NCBI GenBank assembly: GCA_024500155.1
Contig: CM044860.1
Location: forward strand, 7,178,501-7,242,500
Source: Chenopodium formosanum
Lineage: Eukaryota > Streptophyta > Magnoliopsida > Caryophyllales > Amaranthaceae
Reading direction: 5' to 3'
DNA: 64,000 nucleotides
The notes beneath the pieces were generated by a model. That model did not search any database and was not told the DNA's origin. It worked only from the letters and a program-made list of their open reading frames with translations. This document shows positions 48,864 through 58,360 of the stretch, in pieces. Position numbers and translations under genes: made by a program. The number at the start of each line of letters is the position of its first letter. Position 1 is the stretch's first letter.

Positions 48864-49555
48864 GCTATCCTTTTTTGTTATTGTTATTGTCATTGTCGCC
48901 GTCGTCGTTGCTGTAATTTTTTTTTTCTTTTGTCTAACTTTTTTCCTTACCGAACTCAGGACCAAGGTTTGGGTTCTTCACGAGTCTGGTTTCTATAATA
49001 AAATCAAGAATCTACTTGAATAATTTGGCAGTTTTAGTGTTTCTTTTAAAGTATGGTCTCAAAGAATGATGGTGCACATGGTCTCCAAGAATGATGGTGA
49101 ATTTGGAAATTTATGGAGCATATAATGAAAGCATGAAAACCTCCTAGAAATTACACTCTTACGGCAAAACTGGGACTTTGGAGCTTGTAAATAATCTCCT
49201 TCATTCGCTTAAAAATACCAGTATGTAATGTCGGCTAATGGAAACAAAAAAAAATTCATGCAACATACACTACAAGCCTCCCTAAAATATGTCACACACT
49301 AAACTCAATACTTGTATAAATGCAAATTTTTAGATAGATCAGCATAGATAAAGTCTGCACAAATGAAGGGAAGAGTTCAGTGAACATCACCATTCACCAT
49401 CAGGGCAAAGCAGTCGATATCATTCAGGGATCAAAAACCTCACAACCCTGGATCAAACCCTGAATTATCACCAAAAGATCAAGTTTACGACAACACTTTG
49501 GGCCATCAAATGCCAGGTAATTATGTTCCATGCTTAACAATGTGACTAGATGTCA
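48864..49555. other. Convergent intergenic region
   Basis: 3' UTR sequence of the sulfotransferase and of the small prefoldin-like gene. A T- and GTC-rich patch follows the sulfotransferase stop. No other feature seen. Confidence 0.4.
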
Positions 49556-51583
49556 TCAACCTCTATTGAGCTTTTGGGGCTTACTCTTGGCCAAATCAAG
49601 TTGTTCTGCATATTAATCACCAAGGACTTTAGGGTAATAATGAGAAAAACTAAAGCAACGCCCTCTTGAATAGTTGAATCATTTTACTTACTCTGCTCAT
49701 ATGTGATTGCTTTTTGGATGGTTGTACGGAAAAATATGTTCCCATTCTTCAGATAGACATGCTGAAAATAAAAAATCAAGAGGATTCAGTATCAGTTATA
49801 TATACTGATTGTCATAAGTGAATCATAACTAAGTGCACTCCTTTGCAGCAAAAACAACACCAGAAGATATAATCCAAAATACAGATCTCATATGCCAAGT
49901 AAATTTTTAAATTTGCATAGTTATAGAATTCAGGAGTACGATTTTAACCTTCTCATAGAATTAAGAATATCAACCCTTCACCTTGCTTGTGTTTGGCAAA
50001 TAGTTATGGTACCAGATATTTCCACTTTACTTAATCACAATAGTCAAAGTTTAGAATCCTCCCCAATTCGACACCTTATCAGAAGAAACATGCTTCATTC
50101 TTTCCCCGACCCTGCTTCTATTTTCTGGCATTTGACACTTTTTCTTCCCATGCCCCCTCCCCCTCGATAATCCTCCCCCTCGATAATGAATGCACAAATT
50201 GGACTCAAAGTCCAATATCCATTTTCTCTTAGAAGGTAAACAAAAACAACTAGAAGCAATGAACAAGCAGAACCATTGGCAGAAATGATAAAGAGCATTA
50301 CCAATACCTAGATAAAAAGTTATCCAACAACCACTATCTGGACAAATTAAAGTACTCAACTGTGAAGAGGAGCACCATCACTTAAACGTCCTAGCTTGCA
50401 CCCCACCGTAACAGAAACATCATATGCACCAGAGCGCTTCTGAGATTGGAAACACTCTCACCTGAGCCGTACATATTTACTGCTTGCTTCTTCCTTCACT
50501 ACTTTTATAAACTTAAAACTCAGGATGAAATCTCCTATTATGATGGTCATGCAGTCATGCTGCGAATCCATGCCATTCACTCCATACCAAAAGTACAATC
50601 ATACACAAATCCTGGCATACTGCATCACTCAGACACCCAGCATTTAACAGAAAAAAAAACCCTATAAATAGCCAGTTCCAAGAATTCCAAGTTCTAACTC
50701 TTGGTGCACTTGGATTATACTCCGCACTTCATATGTAATAATGTATGTCCAACAAGAACAGGCATACACAGATGTTTTGGGCACACTATGCTCGTTACAC
50801 GATATAGCACATCATTCAATTATTTTGTGTTAAGGATTAATACTAGTACGGATAGATAATTCCTTTCTCTTTGTCCTCTGCAATCTTCTCCTTCCTATTC
50901 TCACTCTAATGCTTTTCTTTCCCCTAATTTTCTCTAAATATCTTGTAATCAACCCACACTTCATAGCATATCATTAGTCATTTCAACTCATTCTTGGCTA
51001 ATAGACCACAAAATAAGTATCATACTACACTTATATTCATCCAAAAAAAACCCCTAATTGACATGAATACAGCAATAATACAAGAATTACAATCAAAATT
51101 AAAAAAAAAAAAAGACTTCCTGTCCAAAAACTTCGCTTTAGCGACTCGCTACGCCCCTTAAGCAGCGAAGCAGCATAAGCTACTTCATACCAGCGCAATT
51201 GAATCAATTTTTCAGGGTTGAAAGAGAAAAATGAAATTCATAATCAGGCATAAAAATTAGAAAAAATAAAGGTAAATTAAAATCTAACCCTAGAAGAAGG
51301 TAGACATTCATAATCAGGCATAAAAATTAGAAAAAATAAAGGTAAATTAAAATCTAACCCTAGAAGAAGGTAGACTGTTAAGCTCTGCAATTGCAACCTC
51401 GTGACGTTTAATCTGCACAAAATTGAAGAGTTACGAAAGGTCGCATTAGCGTAATTTGAATGAATTAAGTTATTTAATTGAGATGAGAAGAGAAGAGAGA
51501 AATACCTCAACAAGATCAAATTTGGGGTCTGAAGAAGGAGAAGTTTGGGAAGACGAAGAAGATGATGCAGCAGCAGTTGCCAT
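49556..51583 (-). CDS. Small prefoldin-like protein, ASDURF-like
   Basis: Four exons (51583-51506, 51412-51359, 49761-49692, 49605-49556) join in frame to an 83-residue protein. It starts MATAAASSSSSSQTSPSSDP, continues KFDLVEIKRHEVAIAELNSL and PSSRHVYLKNGNIFFRTTIQ, and ends KSKPQKLNRG. The core IKRHEVAIAELN...SSRHVYLKNGNIFFR resembles the beta-prefoldin-like human ASDURF, a PAQosome subunit, in the order of coil, hairpin and NIFF motif. That likeness is from memory and would need a profile search. A stop codon follows directly if the third exon is read through, but GTAAGT there is a perfect donor and the next exon restores the family's C-terminus. The 70-bp tandem duplication at 51236-51375 covers the exon 2 donor. 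Confidence 0.72.
51236..51375. repeat. 70-bp perfect tandem duplication over a splice donor
   Basis: Positions 51236-51305 and 51306-51375 are identical. On the gene's minus strand each copy contains the exon end CTACCTTCTTCTAGG followed by the donor GTTAGAT. Use of the second donor (51290 region) would add 70 nucleotides and shift the frame. Confidence 0.92.
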
Positions 51584-51742
51584 TGCTGAGCGCCTTTAAG
51601 AGAACTGCGCAGAAATGGAGTAATAATGCAAATTCATACTTGTACTTGTGACTATGATTTATCAAGTTGGACAGACGGCTTTAGCCAATTTTAAATAGGT
51701 CTGGTCCTTGGGGCATATGGCCATACGCCGCATACCGAATTA

Positions 51743-52603
51743 GGCCCCGTTCTTTAGAGCTGCTCTGCTCTGCTTTGCTCTGCTGAAATCTGCTCTGCTT
51801 TGCTCTGCTGAAATTTGCTCTGCTCTGCTTCAATCTGCTCTGCTTAAAATTAATACTTAATATTGAATTATTATAATAATAATGTATATTTAATAAAAAT
51901 AATAATAAATAATTAATACTTAATGATAATAATAATTAATATTTAATAATAATAAATAAATAAATAATATTTATTAATAATAATTAATATTTATTAATAA
52001 TAATACTTCCTCCGTTTTCTTTTACTTGCAACACAGCCTTGTGGCACGTGTTTTGAGCTCTGGTTTATGTAATGTAAATGGACAAATTTTTCATTATAAT
52101 TTTTACAAATGATACTTAACTCTATTCTAATTTTCGTGTAAAAATTATATTGATAAAATCGCTCGTTTACCCTGACTAATCATCTCCTAAAACTGCGTGC
52201 TTAAAAGGTGTGTTGCAAGTAAAACAAAACAGAGGAAGTATATAATTGATATTTAATAATAATAATAATATAATTAATATTTAATAATATAATTAATATT
52301 TAATAATAATATTAATTAATATTTAATAATAATATAATTAATATTTAATAATAATAATATTAATAATAATATAATTAATATTTAATAATAATATAATTAA
52401 TAACAATAATATAATTAATATTTAATAATATTAAAATTAATAATAATAATAATAATATTTAATATTTAATAACAATATTAAAGCATTACAATTATTATTA
52501 TAGTATTAGTAGTAGTAGTAGTAATAATAATAATAATAATAGTAATAATAACAATATTAGTAATAATAATAATAATAATGATAATAATAAAAAAAATGAA
52601 AAA

Positions 52604-52668
<65 letters not shown>

Positions 52669-52829
52669 AATCTGCTCTGCTCTGCTCTGCTCTGCTCGGC
52701 TCTGCTTTGCTCTGCTTCAATCTGCTCTGCTTTGCTCTGCTCTGCTGAAATCTGCTCTGCTCTGCTCTGCTTTGCTCTGCTCTACTGAAATCTGCTCTGC
52801 TCTGCCCAGAAGCTCAAAAGAACAGGGCC
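51743..52829. mobile_element. Tourist-like element with (TCTGC)n arms
   Basis: A 1087-bp element. Ends are GGCCCCGTTCTTTAGAGCT and, from the other strand, GGCCCTGTTCTTTTGAGCT. TTA flanks it on both sides (51740-51742 and 52830-52832). Inside each end lies an array of CTCTGCTCTGC-type pentamers with CTGAAATCTG spacers; both arrays run in the same orientation. The centre is almost pure TAA/TTAATA repeat with a nested Stowaway MITE. No coding sequence; isoleucine-rich open frames here are repeat translation. The termini tie it to the GGGYCTGTTCT family. Confidence 0.8.
52006..52238. mobile_element. Stowaway MITE nested in the (TCTGC)n element
   Basis: A 233-bp insertion with termini CTTCCTCCGTTTTCTTTTAC and, from the other end, CTTCCTCTGTTTTGTTTTAC, continuing TTGCAACAC in both. 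TA lies on each side (52004-52005 and 52239-52240). The arms match for about 29 bases with two differences. Confidence 0.85.
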
Positions 52830-52882
52830 TTAGAGGTGGCTGCAACTTGCAAGGCTCGCAATTATATTTAAGGTGTGTTTTA

Positions 52883-53024
52883 GGGTCTGTTCTGATTTAC
52901 TGGAAATAACTGAATTGTACTGAACAAAATAGAGTTGAAATTGATTGTTTATGAGAGAAGGAAATTAAGAACAGAACTGAACTGATTGGAAATGAATTGA
53001 AATTAAGTTAAACAGAATAAGCCC
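52883..53024. mobile_element. Tourist-like MITE, GGGYCTGTTCT family, copy 4
   Basis: A 142-bp copy from GGGTCTGTTCTGATTTACTG to AACAGAATAAGCCC, flanked by TTA (52880-52882 and 53025-53027). It sits only 50 bases from the larger (TCTGC)n element of related ends. Confidence 0.75.
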
Positions 53025-53099
53025 TTAGTTACAATGTTTTTGTCCAACAAAGACACTATAGGAGTATATTATTTTACGATTTTAATCATTAAGGGGAAT

Positions 53100-53141
<42 letters not shown>

Positions 53142-53327
53142 AGAAAAAGCGGAATAGAAAATTTATATTCGTACAAAACTATGTAGGAAAAATAGACAAA
53201 AATAATCCCAATTTTTATCGTTTCGCTCAAAATAATCCCAACTTTGTATTATTTTTAAATAATCCGAATTGTATTCGCTTTAATTGGTTCCAACTAATAA
53301 CCTAACTTATTATTATAGGTAAAGAGA

Positions 53328-54070
53328 CATATGTCACTACATAATTGATTGAAAAAAATTAAAATGAAAAAAAAAAAAAAAAAAACTGAAAAACACAGCC
53401 AATAACCCTCACAGGCTCACGACCACCCTCCCCACTCCCCAGGCCTGCCGACAGCCCTTCAACTCTCCAGCATCCCCCACCCCAAACCACCGGAATCCTT
53501 CCCTCACCACGACCTACCCATCAAAATCGCCCCCCCCCCCCACACCCGAAAACCACCGCTTTTTTTTCCCTAACCCGGAAAAAGTCGTTATCGGCCATCG
53601 AAGAAGTCGCCACAGGAACAACGGCGAGATGGGTAGTTGTATCATGTTGTTCTCCTTGCGTTTTTATGGAGTGTTTGATCTTGTCCGTTTATAAAGTACC
53701 GGCGTCGATCTACTGTTTGATTAGGCGGAAGAAACAGTTTTGGGGAGAAGGGTGGTTTTCGAATTTTCGGGGGTTGGAATAGGAATCATGGGTGAATTCT
53801 GGGGAGTGGGAGCGGTTTAGGTGTCTGGGTCATGGTGACCTTCAATTCCCTCACGTTGGAGCCAGTTTTGGGGGAAAGGGCGCCGGGAAAAGGTGGAGTC
53901 GGCAGTTGGGGAGGGGATCTAGGCTAGGCCGGTGGGAGGAGGGACGCCGGAGTGCCGGACTTGGGTGGTGGTGGACTGGTGGGGTTGTCGTGGGATGGGG
54001 TTGGGTGTTCTTTTTTATTTTTTTCGTTTTTTTATATATTTTCAATCATTCACATGGTAACACGTGTCAC
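53328..54070. mobile_element. Probable MULE-like element with GC-rich interior
   Basis: The left arm GACATATGTCACTACATAAT, followed by TGATTGAAAA, resembles the reverse complement of the right arm (GACACGTGTTACCATGTGAA, then TGATTGAAAA). Between A- or T-rich shoulders lies a GC-rich core whose halves are C-rich (53390-53560) and G-rich (53880-54005), with GGTGGTGG phrases like those of the MULE at 4098-5001. Ends and target duplication are not resolved. The 103-codon frame at 53792-54103 is repeat-like, so I do not call a gene. Confidence 0.4.
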
Positions 54071-54224
54071 TTAAACCAAAAAAAAAATTACCTATGGTGG
54101 TAAGGGTAACAATGGTTTGGGAGAAGAGGGGAGATCATAGTTTAAGTTTGAGTTGAAATTTTTTAAAATAGGGAACATACAAGCATACATAACCTTGTTG
54201 AATTAATTTGCTAGGTGAATATGA

Positions 54225-54345
54225 ATATCAACTAGCTTAGTTGGTTAAAATATTAAAAGTGGTTTTTAAAAAATACTTTCACTCAAGGAGTCAAGTGTTC
54301 AAAGAATCGCTGAGTGGTGAATGGAGTATTTTTCCTCATCAGTCA
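54225..54345 (+). repeat. tRNA-derived SINE-like head
   Basis: Perfect box A consensus TAGCTTAGTTGG at 54233-54244 and a weak box B (GTGTTCAAAGAAT) about 55 bases later. A relative of the copy at 39815. Confidence 0.45.
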
Positions 54346-54653
54346 TTGCAATCAAACCACTGATAAATAGGTATGACTTGTGCGTATAGCATAACATAAT
54401 CACCATCTTACAATGAAATTTGGACAGTTTGCAGATTGATTAATAAGCTGAAACATTAGAAAGCACGCAACAAATTGGTAGTTATTACAACAATGATTAC
54501 TGTTTATGCTTTTCAACATCCTGAATCCCCTCAAAAGCTTTAAAATAGCTGAGAGAAGATGACATAGATGGAAAAATGGAAAAATAATATGTATAGTTCC
54601 TGTATCACATGAACAAGCAAGGCCAGAGCTATATCAACGACAAACTCTAGTCA

Positions 54654-57060
54654 TCAGTATCCCTGGCTAGCATTCTGGATTGCAACAACAGCAAGAGTAA
54701 CAAGGGATGCATAAATCGAATTAGGCATCTTCTGCACCACTTTCCCCACGCCTGGGACACCTTCGGTTGCCCTCTTTGTTGCTAAAGCTACTGTTGGTGC
54801 CACCACCAGACTGATGATCAGTCCCTGGCTCACTGTGCTAAACGTGTCAGCAGTCAACTCCAGCATGAATTTCACAAATTCATCTCGGTTGATTCCCCCA
54901 TCCAAATTGATGTCACACTTCTGCAATTATAAAAAAATGCCAAACATTAAAGCCATACCATTTTTTTAAAAAAAGAGGTTGCCAAGCAGTGCTGACAGCT
55001 GAAAAGTGGAAAGAGATTCAAGCCAATATTAGCATAAAAACTGATTTCAAAACAGCAAATTCCATGATCTAATATAGTGAGTTCTATCTCCAATTAATAC
55101 CATAAGCAGGTCATAGTCATCACTGTACAATAAGTGGAGATAAGATTCAAGAATAGAAATGGTCTTATTTTCTGTCATTGTCCTAATTCTTTTCCCCTTA
55201 AAAGAACAGGTTTCAGGAAATAGATGTTCAGATAAGGGCAACAAAAGTTCAAATAACAATTTAAAGAAGTTCATACAAGCTGAAAAAAAAAAGGTTCATA
55301 ATAAGTAAAGTTCCCACTCCAATAACAACAGATAAGTTTTGATAAGTTCAAACAATGGTTTGACAAATGAAAGAAGAGATGTTATCAGACATGCTAAATT
55401 CCAAAGGGTTATAAAGCTGAAAGTACCTCCATCAACCCTCTGACTTCATCTTTTGTCGGAGGATCAAAGTGTGGCCCTGGTAAGTACTTATTGATATCAC
55501 TGCAACAGCATCGCATTTGTACCATTTTGTTAGCATGGGAACCATACTTTTACTTAAGAGTACTAGACTTTGACAAAGCTAATTGAAAAAATCACTCACT
55601 TGTAAACTATCAGGACAGCTATATATAGCTCTTCAAACGACAGTGTGACATTTCCAGTCTGAGTCTGCACACGATCAAACACTTTGTCCGTTATCTTCCT
55701 GATTTTTTTCTTCCTCCATTCCTTACCTATGCAAGATGGCAACATGACCCATCATCAGGGTGTATATAGTAATCAAGTAAATAAAAAACTGACATAATTT
55801 CAATTAATCAATAAGAAGTTTAGGGCATATATGTCCTCAACAAAGCATCATTCAATCCTTTTTGTCACTCAAGCATTTTCTATAATCCATTCCCACTAAG
55901 GGTAGACTTTTATAGATGAAGGAGTTGATATGTAACCTACTCCATGCCATTCGATATGAAGTATTTAGGCTTAGTTCTTTTCACATTAAAGAAACCCACC
56001 TACTGAAGTTGGGTAATTATCTAATCTTATGATTTAAAATTTTGATGACTGATGTCTTTGACAAGCTGTAAAGAAGCGAGTTTCAGAAAAAGTGTTTAGA
56101 TAACTTCAAATGAGAGTTATAGGCTATCCGAGTTCAATTCACAATTACGTTGTTCTAGTAAGTTTAGATCGATCAATCAATTAAAGCCTTAAAAACATTG
56201 AATAATCATATAAGGTCCAATAAGTTCTAATAAGCGTTTTTCTAGTAATAACGCAGCATATATTTGATTTTTTAAATATGTAACCTTTTCTTACTTCTTT
56301 ATCTCATCTACACCCCGTGTTATGCAAGTTTACACTAGCTACTTAATTTCTCAACTTGCAAATAGGTTAGCCTGCATCTATGGAATTCTGGACCATTATA
56401 ACCAAGTAGATTTCATCTCAAAACCAATTGACATTATGACTTAGCTTACTCCGCCTAAACCAAGTAAGATTCCGTCTCAAAACCAAATGACACGAAGACG
56501 TACCAGACTCCACTACTCGATAGTTACCCAGTATAATCGAATTCGCCTGCCTTATAGGACAGCTAAAAGCCTCAAACTGACTCACATCACATGTACACAT
56601 AAGCATACATGGGATTCCCCACTTTTTCTAGATACTAATAGAATCTTAATCTATACACTACAACCTTAAAACTCCTATAATATCATATAAGAACAAATTT
56701 GATAAATTTTCTGCCTCTCACTAGCAGAAAATCCAAAAGATAGCTACTTTAATCCATTCTCCCCCCTCCCCCTTCCCCCCAAAAAAAAAAAAAAAAAAAA
56801 CGAACATGATTAACTAATTTAAGTTGATCATGGGTTTGTCATGATAACAACAATTATAACAAATAAGTAAAAAAAAAAAAAAAATCAACAATTCTGCAAT
56901 ATAACACTTACAAAACCCCATTGAAATCAAGGGTATTTACTAAATTTCATCATTAAAAACCAAAAAATAGAAAGCAAGTATAAATGAATTCGAACAAACT
57001 GTAATTAGCTTAAAAGAGTGAGATTAAATTACCTTGGATTTTGTCCAAAATCTGACCCAT
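54654..57060 (-). CDS. EF-hand protein with hydrophobic C-terminus
   Basis: Exons 57060-57033, 55726-55600, 55499-55427 and 54920-54654 join in frame to 164 residues. It begins MGQILDKIQGKEWRKKKIRK; Gly2 allows but does not prove N-myristoylation. One canonical calcium-binding loop runs from D79 to E90 (DINLDGGINRDE) with ligands D79, N81, D83, E90. An upstream helix-loop-helix (DRVQTQTGNVTLSFEELY) looks like a degenerate first EF-hand. Two hydrophobic stretches, about 106-124 and 144-160, could be membrane helices joined by a short loop with Gly and Lys. It matches a conserved plant family usually labelled only as calcium-binding EF-hand protein. It is divergent with the TrmB gene. Function is not known; calcium-responsive membrane association is inference. 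Confidence 0.85.
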
Positions 57061-58360
57061 TATCCGCTTAAGGAGTAAAAGAAATTTCCCAGTCTTTGAG
57101 TTTGCAAGATCCGAAGAAGATGAAGAACCACCTGAAAATAAATGATGTAAAACTTGCTAAATACCCAAAATCACAAAAGTCCTAGATTTTGATTAATTTA
57201 ATTTAATTTTTAATTTTTAATTTTTTATTTTTAATTTATTGGGGTGCGAAATTTGTGATATTTTAACCAAAAAAATTGAAGATGATAGTTTTAATATTTC
57301 AGAGGTTGTATGGTACACTGTCCTTACATGTGGCATTTTTTGGTAAGTTGTGTGAGTGTTTAGTGAAGCTTCTCTACCTTGGATTATCATTAATCATATC
57401 TTCAATTTGGATTTTTTTTATTGAGTGCTACTTTGATTGCACGTCTTGTATTTGTATAGATTCCAAATGGGTCTAAGATTATTACGGAGTATTTGTTTCT
57501 ATTGATTGTAATCAATGCTAATTGCCAAAAGATTCTAATTACGAGTCTTTAACTTCCGAAGAAATTTTAATAAGATGTTAAATACTGTGTGCAAAAGATT
57601 CTTTCTTTTATTTGTTTGAATAATGTACTCTAGACATATATAATAAGAACTAGAGATAAATGATACAAGTAAGCAAAGAATTCAACTAAAAAGAATAAAT
57701 TATATAAAATCATTCACTCATTTAAATCTAAATGAGAACAATTTAAGCATTAAACAACGTAATAACTAACAACCAAAGAGAAAGAATCAAACCTTGTACA
57801 TGCACATTTCAATCCTTCACTCTACTACTTAATTTAATTTCAAGTATTGTTACTTGTTTTGTTACTAAGCTTTGAGTGTAAATTACGAAGTATTCCCATT
57901 TTACATTTAAATCATTTAAAGACCAAAGAGAAAACTGTCATAGAAAGACTAACCCACCCACCCCTCCACAAATCCTTAATTGTTCTCGGTTGTCCTTTTT
58001 ATCACTTTTATTCATTTAAAAATAAAATTCTCAACATGAATAAAACTAATACAGAGTATAATCTTGAATACACCTAACTCTATGTCTATATGTGTGTTAG
58101 GACTCCGGAATAAGATAAAAGTGCAACACTCCGTCCCTCCCCTCTCCTCGAGGGGGGTAGTGGACTTAATGACTAGTATACCAAGCCCAGCAAGAAACAG
58201 ACCAACAAAGGAGCCCAAAATTCGTCGGCTATCCAATCACTGAATCACCCAAAGCAACTAGTCCGATTTCAGACAATACTACTGTACAAAGATTCAAGCT
58301 TTAAACTAAACCCCAATTTTCTCCAGAAAATACACATCAAAGAAGAAACTTCAACCAACA
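57061..58360. other. Divergent promoter region, EF-hand gene / TrmB gene
   Basis: 1.3 kb between two divergent start codons, so it must hold both promoters. It is AT-rich, with CATCAAAGAAGAAACTTCAA as the TrmB leader. No clear TATA box, repeat or additional gene was found. Confidence 0.4.

Noticed and set aside
49684..49692. Stop codon after the third exon of the ASDURF-like gene
   Set aside because: The stop is only met by reading through a perfect AGTAAGT-type donor. The next exon at 49605 restores the reading and family-like tail.
52478..52720. Isoleucine-rich 80-residue open frame
   Set aside because: It is the (TAA)n core of the Tourist-like element read in one frame.
53792..54103. 103-residue Gly/Trp-rich open frame
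   Set aside because: It follows the G-rich half of a probable MULE-like element, with no conserved domain and no splice context.
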